Shown: piece after piece, positions 1 to 5,322 of the stretch
Position numbering within the stretch: the stretch's first letter is position 1
How the letters are laid out: each line of letters opens with the position of its first letter
DNA from: an uncultured Clostridia bacterium
Lineage (GTDB): Bacteria > Bacillota > Clostridia > UBA1381
Assembly (NCBI GenBank): GCA_934454745.1
Contig: CAKSGP010000088.1
Coordinates: forward strand, 1 to 6,366
Reading direction: 5' to 3'
Length of the DNA: 6,366 bases
Made by a program: the position numbers and the translations under genes
Notes under the pieces: model-generated
Databases searched by the model: none
Seen by the model: the letters and a program-made list of their open reading frames with translations, nothing else
Told to the model about the DNA's origin: nothing

Positions 1-255
1 TTCCTTACAACCGTCCCATTTCGGGCCGCCAACAGCACCTAAAAGCACACTGTCAGATGCTTTACATATATCTATTGTTTCCTGAGGGAGGGGTGAACCT
101 GTTGCATCAATGGCACAGCCGCCCATAAGTACATCTGTATAATCAAAGTTATGATTATACTTTTTTGCAACCGCGTCAAGAACAGTTACTGCACCCTCTA
201 CTATTTCAGGACCTATTCCATCGCCTTTAATTAAAGCTATTTTAAAATCTGACAT
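1..255 (-). CDS. leuB: 3-isopropylmalate dehydrogenase, N-terminal part (cut by window edge)
   Basis: This is the first 85 codons of LeuB, the NAD-dependent cytoplasmic enzyme that oxidises and decarboxylates 3-isopropylmalate to 2-oxoisocaproate in leucine synthesis. The translated start reads MSDFKIALIKGDGIGPEIV. The GDGIGPEIV motif of isocitrate/isopropylmalate dehydrogenases is at about residues 11-19. LMGGCAIDATG near residues 46-56 and SVLLGAVGGPKWD near residues 70-82 are typical of LeuB rather than of isocitrate dehydrogenase. The rest, including the catalytic Lys/Tyr/Asp residues, lies outside the window. An in-frame ATG at 264 is possible, but the AAGGA just 5' of it overlaps it with no spacing, whereas it is 9 nt from the ATG at 255, so I chose 255. 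The gene follows leuC and leuD and should be the third gene of the operon. Confidence 0.95.
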   Translation of the reverse strand, partial: MSDFKIALIKGDGIGPEIVEGAVTVLDAVAKKYNHNFDYTDVLMGGCAIDATGSPLPQETIDICKASDSVLLGAVGGPKWDGCKE

Positions 256-287
256 TTTATACATTCCTTTCTTGTTCCAAAACAGAA

Positions 288-329
288 GGCACAGAGAATA
301 CGTATTCCCTTGGCAGTATTCGATGTGCC
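288..329 (-). other. Compound stem-loop between leuD and leuB
   Basis: GGCACA (288-293) pairs perfectly with TGTGCC (324-329). After a 2x2 internal loop (GA/GA on the plus strand, TC/TC in the leu mRNA), GAATAC (296-301) pairs with GTATTC (316-321). This leaves a 14-nt loop. The inner arm also forms part of a perfect 12-bp palindrome, GAATACGTATTC at 296-307, so two alternative pairings are possible. It lies in the 100-nt leuD-leuB gap, ending about 24 nt before the leuB Shine-Dalgarno. No long U-tract follows on the minus strand, so it is not a standard terminator. An RNA-stability or processing hairpin, or a small dispersed palindromic repeat, are plausible roles (inference). Confidence 0.6.
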
Positions 330-355
330 CCACGTTTTAAATATTTATTCTATAA

Positions 356-847
356 TTACATCTTGCCTGATTCTATGTATTTCACAAGTCCGCCGGCATT
401 TATAAGCTCCTGCATAAACTGCGGGAACGCCGTTGCCTGATATGATATGCCGTTTGTTTCGTTTGTTATAACACCTGTGTCAAAATTAACAGAAACCGTG
501 TCGCCGTCTGCAATTGCCTTTGCCGCCTCGGGACATTCAAGTATGGGCAGACCGATATTTAGCGATTTTCTGAAAAATATTCTTGCAAAGCTTTCTGCAA
601 TAACACAAGAAATACCGCTTGCCTTTATAGCAATGGGTGCGTGCTCACGTGATGAGCCGCAACCAAAGTTTGCTCCGCCTACCATAATATCGCCATCTTT
701 TACCTTGTTCACAAATTCTGTGTCAATATCCTCCATACAGTGCTTTGCAAGCTCCTCCGGCAAAGATGTGTTAAGATAACGTGCCGGGATTATTACGTCT
801 GTATCTATATTGTCACCGTATTTTATTACTGTACCTTTTACATTCAT
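356..847 (-). CDS. leuD: 3-isopropylmalate dehydratase, small subunit
   Basis: This is the 163-residue small subunit of isopropylmalate isomerase. With LeuC it interconverts 2- and 3-isopropylmalate through a 4Fe-4S cluster in the cytoplasm. The compact swivelling aconitase-like domain is complete: DNIDTDVIIPARYL at about residues 12-25, carrying the YLxT-type substrate-recognition loop, and the GSSREHAP active-site motif at about residues 64-71, followed by the IAESFARIFFRKSLNIGLP stretch (residues 83-101). The length fits the clostridial/archaeal type (about 160-165 aa) rather than the roughly 200 aa enterobacterial LeuD. The start ATG lies 2 nt after the leuC TGA, and its GAGGAGG Shine-Dalgarno is inside the leuC 3' end, so the two are probably translationally coupled. 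leuB follows after 100 nt. Confidence 0.97.
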   Translation of the reverse strand: MNVKGTVIKYGDNIDTDVIIPARYLNTSLPEELAKHCMEDIDTEFVNKVKDGDIMVGGANFGCGSSREHAPIAIKASGISCVIAESFARIFFRKSLNIGLPILECPEAAKAIADGDTVSVNFDTGVITNETNGISYQATAFPQFMQELINAGGLVKYIESGKM

Positions 848-849
848 AG

Positions 850-2112
850 TCAGATTACCTCCTCAGGAGCAGAAATTTTGCCCGTTATTGCAGATGCCGC
901 CGCAACCTCAGGACTTGCAAGATAAACTTCACTTTCAACGTGTCCCATACGTCCGATGAAGTTACGGTTCGTTGTAGAAACACATCTCTCGCCTGCGGCA
1001 AGAATTCCCATATGTCCGCCAAGACAAGGTCCGCAGGTGGGAGCAGAAATTACACAGCCTGCCTCTACAAGTGTTGTAAGCGTTCCGTTTTTCAAAGCCT
1101 CAAGATATATTTTCTGTGTAGCTGGGAATACGATTACTCTTATACCCTTTTTAACCTTCTTGCCCTTTAGTATCTCTGCCGCACGCTCAAGGTCTGTAAG
1201 ACGTCCGTTAGTACAGGAGCCGATTACTACCTGATCAATCACAACGTCACCCCAATTCTCGGGAGTACGTGCATTCTCAGGGAGATGCGGAAACGCAACT
1301 GTGTGCGGTACTTTTGAAAGGTCAATATCTATAACCTGACTATATTCTGCATCACTATCTGTATTAAACTCTGTAAATTCACGCACAGAATGTTCTCTCA
1401 TATACTCACGTGTCAGGTCATCCACCTCAAAGATACCATTCTTTGCACCAGCTTCGATTGCCATATTTGCAATAGTGAAACGGTCGTCCATTGACAATGT
1501 GTGCATACCCTCGCCTGTAAATTCCATTGACTTGTATAATGCACCGTCAACACCTATCATACCTATTATATGTAAAATCAAATCTTTACCGCTTGTATAG
1601 GGGTTAAGCTTACCTGTAAGATTAAACTTTATAGCTTCAGGGACCTTGAACCAAGCCTTACCGGTAGCCATTCCTGCCGCCATATCAGTTGAGCCTACAC
1701 CTGTTGAGAAAGCACCAAGTGCTCCGTAGGTACAAGTATGCGAATCTGCACCTATTACCACATCACCTGCGACAACAAGTCCTTTTTCGGGGAGCAGTGC
1801 GTGTTCAATTCCAACCTCGCCTACTTCAAAATAATTCTCAATTCCGAATTCGCTTGCAAATGTTCTTACAACCTTTGCCTGCTCTGCCGATTTTATGTCC
1901 TTGTTAGGTGTAAAATGATCAGGAACAAGAGCAACCTTTTTCTTATCAAATACATCAGTTACTCCCAGCTTGTCAAATTCACGGATTGCAACGGGAGCTG
2001 TTATATCGTTACCGAGTACAAGATTTAATTTTGCCATTATTAAATCTCCGGCTTTAACAGTTTCTAATCCCGCCGCCTTTGCAAGGATTTTCTGCGTCAT
2101 CGTCATACCCAT
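850..2112 (-). CDS. leuC: 3-isopropylmalate dehydratase, large subunit
   Basis: This is the large subunit (420 aa with the chosen start) of isopropylmalate isomerase, of the clostridial/archaeal LeuC class that begins MGMTMTQKIL. The aconitase features are present in order: VIGADSHTCTYGALGAF at about residues 119-135, the first cluster cysteine in VVIGSCTNGR (C300), and the remaining two in APTCGPCLGGHMG (C360 and C363). These three cysteines ligate the 4Fe-4S cluster. FIGRMGHVESEVYLASPEVAAASAITGKI near the C-terminus is also standard. The frame is open to an ATG at 2130, but that start has no Shine-Dalgarno, while AGAGGA lies 9 nt before the ATG at 2112. It is the first gene of a leuC-leuD-leuB operon; leuA is not adjacent upstream, where a divergent tRNA operon sits. 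Confidence 0.97.
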   Translation of the reverse strand: MGMTMTQKILAKAAGLETVKAGDLIMAKLNLVLGNDITAPVAIREFDKLGVTDVFDKKKVALVPDHFTPNKDIKSAEQAKVVRTFASEFGIENYFEVGEVGIEHALLPEKGLVVAGDVVIGADSHTCTYGALGAFSTGVGSTDMAAGMATGKAWFKVPEAIKFNLTGKLNPYTSGKDLILHIIGMIGVDGALYKSMEFTGEGMHTLSMDDRFTIANMAIEAGAKNGIFEVDDLTREYMREHSVREFTEFNTDSDAEYSQVIDIDLSKVPHTVAFPHLPENARTPENWGDVVIDQVVIGSCTNGRLTDLERAAEILKGKKVKKGIRVIVFPATQKIYLEALKNGTLTTLVEAGCVISAPTCGPCLGGHMGILAAGERCVSTTNRNFIGRMGHVESEVYLASPEVAAASAITGKISAPEEVI

Positions 2113-2121
2113 ATTTATCAG

Positions 2122-2127
2122 TCCTCT
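2122..2127 (-). promoter_or_regulatory. Ribosome binding site that fixes the leuC start
   Basis: AGAGGA on the minus strand is spaced 9 nt from the ATG at 2112. It lies inside the reading that would begin at the ATG at 2130, which argues for the shorter 420-residue LeuC. Confidence 0.8.
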
Positions 2128-2156
2128 CATTTTTGAAAATTCTTATACATTTTGTC

Positions 2157-2185
2157 ATTATATCACATTTTATCGGATTAGTAAA
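2157..2185 (-). promoter_or_regulatory. leuCDB promoter (SigA-type, extended -10)
   Basis: On the minus strand, TTTACT (-35, 2180-2185) is 17 bp from a perfect TATAAT (-10, 2157-2162), which is preceded by TGA, an extended -10 element. Transcription would begin near 2150, giving a leader of about 38 nt before leuC. That is too short for a T-box or leader-peptide attenuator, so regulation, if any, is more likely by a DNA-binding repressor or activator. I do not see a clear operator palindrome. Confidence 0.8.
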
Positions 2186-2224
2186 TACCTTTTTGATAAT
2201 TTTAACATTTTCAGAAAAAAGGAC

Positions 2225-2253
2225 TTGACCAACAATACTAGGTATGGTAAAAT
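2225..2253 (+). promoter_or_regulatory. tRNA-Ser/tRNA-Pro operon promoter
   Basis: TTGACC (2225-2230) and TAAAAT (2248-2253) are separated by exactly 17 bp, with TGG before the -10 (extended -10). Transcription would begin near 2260, about 33 nt before the mature tRNA-Ser. The promoter stands back to back with the leuC promoter, and the A/T-rich stretch 2186-2224 lies upstream of both and could act as an UP element for each. Confidence 0.8.
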
Positions 2254-2292
2254 AGCTCTTGTTCGTTAAAGCGGTATCGGACTGAAACGTAT

Positions 2293-2381
2293 GGAGGAGT
2301 ATCGAAGTGGTCATAACGGGCCGCACTCGAAATGCGGTAGTCCGAAAGGGCTCGTGGGTTCGAATCCCACCTCCTCCGCCA
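2293..2381 (+). tRNA. tRNA-Ser(CGA)
   Basis: This is a complete class II tRNA. The acceptor GGAGGAG (2293-2299) pairs perfectly with CTCCTCC (2371-2377), followed by discriminator G and an encoded CCA (2379-2381). The anticodon arm CCGCA/TGCGG (2321-2325, 2333-2337) encloses loop CTCGAAA with anticodon CGA at 2328-2330, which reads UCG. The long variable arm AGTCC-GAAA-GGGCT and discriminator G are serine-type. The T arm is GTGGG-TTCGAAT-CCCAC. It is the first tRNA of a two-gene transcript. Confidence 0.97.
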
Positions 2382-2386
2382 ATAAT

Positions 2387-2463
2387 CGGGATGTGGCTCA
2401 GTTTGGTAGAGCACTACGTTCGGGACGTAGGGGCCGCAGGTTCAAATCCTGTCATCCCGACCA
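2387..2463 (+). tRNA. tRNA-Pro(CGG)
   Basis: This is a 77-nt tRNA with acceptor CGGGATG (2387-2393) paired to CATCCCG (2453-2459), discriminator A and encoded CCA (2461-2463). The C1-G72 pair is characteristic of bacterial tRNA-Pro. The anticodon stem CTACG/CGTAG (2414-2418, 2426-2430) carries loop TTCGGGA, with anticodon CGG at 2421-2423, which reads CCG; G37 follows, as expected for m1G37. The T arm is GCAGG-TTCAAAT-CCTGT. It is separated from tRNA-Ser by only 5 nt, so both come from one precursor. Confidence 0.97.
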
Positions 2464-2468
2464 CCTTG

Positions 2469-2502
2469 AACCTCAGTAACCAAGCGGTTTCTGAGGTTTT
2501 TG
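2469..2502 (+). terminator. Rho-independent terminator of the tRNA operon
   Basis: AACCTCAG (2469-2476) pairs with CTGAGGTT (2491-2498). Beyond a T-T mismatch the helix continues with AACC/GGTT around an AAGC loop, and T residues follow (2497-2501). It begins 6 nt after the tRNA-Pro CCA. Confidence 0.9.
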
Positions 2503-2585
2503 ATTTGTCTAAAAAATGTCAAAAAAACGAGTTTGACCACAATTTTTCATCTTCAACTGTGGGACAAAGTCTTTCTCTTTGGTTA

Positions 2586-2610
2586 AGGCGTATCATTTTT
2601 TGATATGCCT
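2586..2610. repeat. Short inverted repeat (10-bp hairpin)
   Basis: AGGCGTATCA and TGATATGCCT form a 10-bp stem (one G-T pair) around a five-T loop. It lies in the 195-nt space between the tRNA operon and the next frame, just beside the larger hairpin at 2617-2656. There is no U-tract on either side, so a terminator role is not supported. The remaining 2503-2585 holds only A/T-rich sequence and a weak CCACA/TGTGG inverted pair (2537-2541, 2558-2562). Confidence 0.5.
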
Positions 2611-2616
2611 ATGCAT

Positions 2617-2656
2617 GCAAATAGCCTGTCACTTTATTTTGTGACAGGCTATTTGT
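2617..2656 (-). terminator. Strong hairpin ending the 2659-3270 frame, likely terminator
   Basis: CAAATAGCCTGTCAC (2618-2632) is perfectly complementary to GTGACAGGCTATTTG (2641-2655), with an 8-nt A/T loop and a possible extra G-T closing pair. It begins 3 nt after the stop codon of the minus-strand frame. The T-tract on the minus side is short (TTT, partly within the stem), so termination is probable rather than certain. The symmetric A/T flanks could work in both directions. Confidence 0.65.
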
Positions 2657-2658
2657 TA

Positions 2659-3270
2659 TTATTTACTTCCAACTATAATAGCATCTTTTGCATCAAAATA
2701 ATCTTCTGTATTACTGCTGAGTCCGCTTGCTTTCCAAGCTTGCTCAAAAGTAATATCGTTTCTGTTGCTCAAAATAATGTAAGTAGAATCTTTTACGGCA
2801 TTATGCAATCTTCCCGTAAGCTCTAATCTGTATTTGTATGTATAAGGATGCTCTTTGACTTTCCATGTTCCGTCACTCATTTCATAGTGAGTAGAGGAAT
2901 AACAGAGTTCGCCATTTTTAATATACTCGCTTATTTTATCTTCGGGGGTTGCATCGTATGTTTTTACAACATCAGGAGCTTCACCAAACGAAACATCTAC
3001 TATCTCAAAATACTTGTCATAATCATCATAATCAATTAAAAGTTGTATGGAATCTTTTATATAATAATCAGCTTTTCCTTCAAGTGCTTTGTCAGGAATT
3101 GATGCTTTAAGATTAACCCCAATAACATATTCAATAGGATTATCGTTCAGCTTTTTAATTACATTTTCATCTTTTATGGCAAGTTTTTTCTTCGTGTGCT
3201 TTTCATCGTCAAGTGTTATTTCTAACCACACACCATCTTTTCTAGAGAAAATATCAAATCTAATTGTATA
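2659..3270 (-). pseudogene. Unrecognised protein, probably 5'-truncated
   Basis: The frame is open from a TAA at 3271-3273 to the TAA at 2659. A GTG at 3231 gives 190 codons (MWLEITLDDEKHTKKK...), but no Shine-Dalgarno precedes it. Thirteen further codons upstream (YTIRFDIFSRKDG) read like ordinary protein yet contain no ATG, GTG or TTG. The preceding transcript's terminator (3287-3308) ends only about 16 nt before the frame opens, leaving little room for a promoter or leader. I therefore read it as the C-terminal part of a gene whose front was lost. The protein is acidic and soluble, with no signal peptide or membrane segment visible. A C-terminal block ITFEQAWKASGLSSN (about residues 160-174 from the GTG) looks conserved-like. 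I do not recognise the family. A genuine GTG-start gene cannot be excluded. Confidence 0.55.
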
Positions 3271-3280
3271 TTAATATTTT

Positions 3281-3308
3281 TTAAAAAACCTCGGAGTAGT
3301 CCGAGGTT
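3281..3308 (-). terminator. Rho-independent terminator after the DUF4143 remnant
   Basis: On the minus strand AACCTCGG pairs perfectly with CCGAGGTT (8 bp: 3301-3308 with 3287-3294) around a 6-nt loop, followed by TTTTTT (two of them in the stem). It lies 20 nt past the stop at 3329. Since no hairpin terminator is visible directly after gatZ, this is the first good stop signal for transcription arriving from the aldolase operon. Confidence 0.88.
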
Positions 3309-3328
3309 CTTCTGTAATTCAATAACTT

Positions 3329-3709
3329 TTATGGTTTTAATGTGGTATTTGGCACAATATAAACGCCATCTTTGCACTTATACGCTGCATTTGACATGCT
3401 ACCGCATATTACACATAGTATACCCGGCGGATTTCCGTCCTTTTCTTCTTTAAGTGCTATTAGATTCTGTGCTGCTTTATCAATTTGATTTGCAGCTAGT
3501 GCAGCCCAATGACCATCACTAAGTTTAATTACGGCATCGATTTCTTTTCCGGAATAGTCCTGATAATGATATAATTCTGGATCGAATGACTCTGCATATA
3601 CTTTCAAATCGCGCTCAACCATTGCTTCGAATAAAAAACCAAATGTATTAAGGTCATTAATAAGATGATTTGGTGTTAGTGATGCATAGATAACAACTTT
3701 ATGTCTAGT
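3329..3709 (-). pseudogene. C-terminal remnant of a DUF4143-family ATP-binding protein
   Basis: The open frame runs from just after a TAG (3710-3712) to the TAA at 3329. The first ATG (3622) would give 97 aa, but the codons upstream (SLTPNHLINDLNTFGFLFEA) are plainly part of the same protein, so the ATG is internal. NDLNTFGFLFEAMVERDLKVY, YHYQDYSGKEIDAVI, LCVICGSMSNAAY and DGVYIVP match the C-terminal DUF4143 domain of AAA-type ATP-binding proteins of about 400-450 aa (family recalled, not searched). The AAA ATPase domain with its Walker motifs is absent. The text GHWAALAANQID appears to lack the short F-E-[IV]-K-L-G segment that family members carry here, so the E-x-K of the nuclease-like fold is missing. 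It is a non-functional relic. Full-length relatives are common stand-alone accessory genes of uncertain role in Clostridia and Bacteroidetes. Confidence 0.8.
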
Positions 3710-3980
3710 CTATAATCTCCATTTTTAATTGCCGATAAAACATAAATTGATATGGGCAATAATATTTTTTCAATATCTCTTCTTTGCTTAATAACAACAC
3801 GATTGTCGAGAAATTTCGAATCGTTTGGCAGAGCAAGATGATTCATTACTAATCAAATCAACACTGAAATCAGGATTAGTTATTGCAATTACTTCATCTT
3901 TTCATTTTATGATTTACAAACTTACTGAGAATATCATTATTATCTACGTCTTTAAGTTTATACTTTTTGTTAAAAGACAG
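3676..3980 (-). pseudogene. Frameshifted remnant of an unrecognised gene
   Basis: These 300 bases hold no intact gene, but protein-like text passes through three frames. Frame A, from just after the gatZ stop to a TGA at 3894, reads SFNKKYKLKDVDNNDILSKF. Frame B, about 3910 to 3845, reads DEVIAITNPDFSVDLISNE. Frame C, from ATG 3846 to TAA 3676 (56 codons), contains RRDIEKILLPISIYVLSAI and NGDYRLDI. Joined, they make about 100 residues with two frameshifts, near 3896-3906 and 3840-3850. No start, Shine-Dalgarno or promoter is seen, and the 3' end runs into the DUF4143 remnant near 3700, suggesting a deletion joined two gene fragments. I do not recognise the family. The chain could also be chance, though the sense of the three segments argues against it. 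Confidence 0.4.
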
Positions 3981-3981
3981 T

Positions 3982-5283
3982 TTATTGTTTATTTATAGCA
4001 TATATGTAATCGTTTATCAAGTCTTTTATTTTATCTTTAATAAGCCACTGTGCGCACACCTTTTCTTTATTATTTCTCAGGTGCATATACTGACTTGGCA
4101 TATACTGACTTATTAAAGTAAGAGGTACTTTAGCGTCATTAATATTGCGAACTAAAATATCAACTGCTTCATTAACACGAGCGTCTGTCATATAATATCT
4201 GCATCTGTCTGAGTAGCTGAAATCCATAGAAATTGATATGTCTGACCTTGTACCGTGATAATGCTTTTCCCAATTTGACGGGTCATCAAGCATAATGTTT
4301 TCAATAATATTTCTAATGTTTGAAAGTCTTATATGAGGTTTTGTTTTATAGAGTTCTTTTTCAATAAGCTCTAAAGCAAATACAGCTTCACGGTATGCAA
4401 ATGTTAAAGCAGGTCCCACCTTTAAAATTCCTACTCCATCTCTTACCATTTCTCTAAGACATTCTTTCGTCTGATAATCTGTTGAATGTCCCTCAAAAAT
4501 CAGTCCATTATAATTTTTTAATTCACTTACAAGCTCTTTAGCCTTTTCAGGATCATATTCACAAACAGAATCATCAGCAAATTCCACGCCTGGTTGGATA
4601 ACAATAGCAATTACATCATCAAATGACAGTCCATTTTGTGAGTATATCTCTTTGAATGTTTCTACTGTTCTTTTAAAATCATCCGTTTTCGTAACTGCAA
4701 CGCTATCCTCGTTTTCTTCAGCACCTCCAGGAATAGGGACCTCGCTTCCAATTATAAATACAGGTTCCTGAGCCTCAGGGTTTTGCTTTTTATAGTTATC
4801 AAAGCTTTCCTTTGCCTGTTTATATAACTGGGCACTTCTTTCCGCAATTATTTTATCAGAAAGAGGCTCTGTCTGACTATCTTTTGAAAGTCTCATGCTT
4901 GTATCAATATGAATTTTTGTGTATCCTGCCATAATATACGCATCTATAAGTTGGCGTGAGTATTTCATCGCTGTATCAGGTTCTTCCTTTTGCCATACCA
5001 ACGGGCCAAGGTGATCACCGCCAAGTATGATTCTTTCTTTTTCCAAACCAACCTTTTCAGCAATTTCAAATACCATATTTTTATAATCTGCGGGTCTCAT
5101 GCCAGTATAACCGCCAAATTGATTCACTTGATTTGCAGTAGCTTCAATCACTGCAAAGGAATCAAGCTCCTTTGCTCTTTCCAAAACAGCTTCAATAACC
5201 CATTTGTTTGCTGTGCAGGCAGAATAACAACCTGCGTGAATACCTTTTTTATTATTTATAACTATATTTTTTAGATAATTCAC
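3982..5283 (-). CDS. gatZ: Tagatose-1,6-bisphosphate aldolase, GatZ/KbaZ-type subunit
   Basis: This is a 433-residue member of the GatZ/KbaZ family (E. coli GatZ is 420 aa). The E. coli proteins are needed for full activity and stability of the catalytic GatY/KbaY aldolase; a catalytic role of their own is not established. The signatures are EATANQVNQFGGYTGM at about residues 47-62, ILGGDHLGP at 86-94, KIHIDTSM near 123-130, IGSEVPIPGG near 178-187, VIQPGVEF near 228-235, FEGHSTDYQT at 263-272 and ILKVGPALTFAYREA near 286-300. I chose GTG 5283 because GAGGAG lies 9 nt before it. The alternative ATG at 5307 adds eight residues, has no Shine-Dalgarno, and would place this GAGGAG inside the gene. 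The gene follows gatY after 39 nt and lies in one operon with it. Whether the sugar is tagatose, galactitol or galactosamine-derived cannot be told from these genes; the gat/kba naming is by family. Confidence 0.93.
   Translation of the reverse strand: MNYLKNIVINNKKGIHAGCYSACTANKWVIEAVLERAKELDSFAVIEATANQVNQFGGYTGMRPADYKNMVFEIAEKVGLEKERIILGGDHLGPLVWQKEEPDTAMKYSRQLIDAYIMAGYTKIHIDTSMRLSKDSQTEPLSDKIIAERSAQLYKQAKESFDNYKKQNPEAQEPVFIIGSEVPIPGGAEENEDSVAVTKTDDFKRTVETFKEIYSQNGLSFDDVIAIVIQPGVEFADDSVCEYDPEKAKELVSELKNYNGLIFEGHSTDYQTKECLREMVRDGVGILKVGPALTFAYREAVFALELIEKELYKTKPHIRLSNIRNIIENIMLDDPSNWEKHYHGTRSDISISMDFSYSDRCRYYMTDARVNEAVDILVRNINDAKVPLTLISQYMPSQYMHLRNNKEKVCAQWLIKDKIKDLINDYIYAINKQ
4083..4111. 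repeat. 14-bp direct repeat inside gatZ
   Basis: GCATATACTGACTT occurs at 4083-4096 and again at 4098-4111, a 15-bp period that keeps frame and encodes SQYMP-SQYMH. E. coli GatZ has SQYLPKQF at the same place, so the protein length is ancestral and the exact DNA repeat is probably local sequence convergence, not an insertion. Confidence 0.75.
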
Positions 5284-5292
5284 TTTTATTTT

Positions 5293-5298
5293 CTCCTC
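5293..5298 (-). promoter_or_regulatory. Ribosome binding site that fixes the gatZ start at GTG 5283
   Basis: GAGGAG on the minus strand is 9 nt upstream of the GTG at 5283 and lies 9 nt inside the reading that would begin at the ATG at 5307. No other Shine-Dalgarno is seen in the 39-nt gatY-gatZ gap. Confidence 0.8.
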
Positions 5299-5322
5299 AT
5301 TGAACATAATTGCTTTTGGGAT

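Noticed and set aside
447..779. Plus-strand open frame opposite leuD (110 codons)
   Set aside because: It lies wholly antisense to leuD, whose motifs are certain, and has no Shine-Dalgarno; it is a shadow frame.
2436..2463. tRNA-Pro 3' end as an integration (att) site for the accessory patch at 2503-3980
   Set aside because: I looked for a second copy of the tRNA 3' end in the window and saw none, and there is no integrase gene.
2519..2596. Minus-strand 25-codon frame beginning in the 2586-2610 hairpin (MIRLNQRER...)
   Set aside because: No Shine-Dalgarno and no coding signal beyond chance; A/T-rich spacer. Worth keeping only if the stretch proves to be a dispersed repeat.
2291..2603. Plus-strand open frames running through both tRNA genes and the terminator
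   Set aside because: They consist of tRNA sequence read as codons; both tRNAs are complete, so these are artefacts.
2605..2826. Plus-strand 73-codon frame over the 2617-2656 hairpin
   Set aside because: It crosses the hairpin and is antisense to the better supported minus-strand frame; no ribosome site.
3948..3978. A/T-rich inverted repeat (GTCTTTAA ... TTAAAAGAC) just after gatZ as a terminator
   Set aside because: The stem is imperfect and nearly all A/T, and no T-run follows in the minus direction.
4083..4111. Direct repeat in gatZ as a recent in-frame duplication
   Set aside because: E. coli GatZ has the same residue spacing (SQYLPKQF), so no residues have been added.
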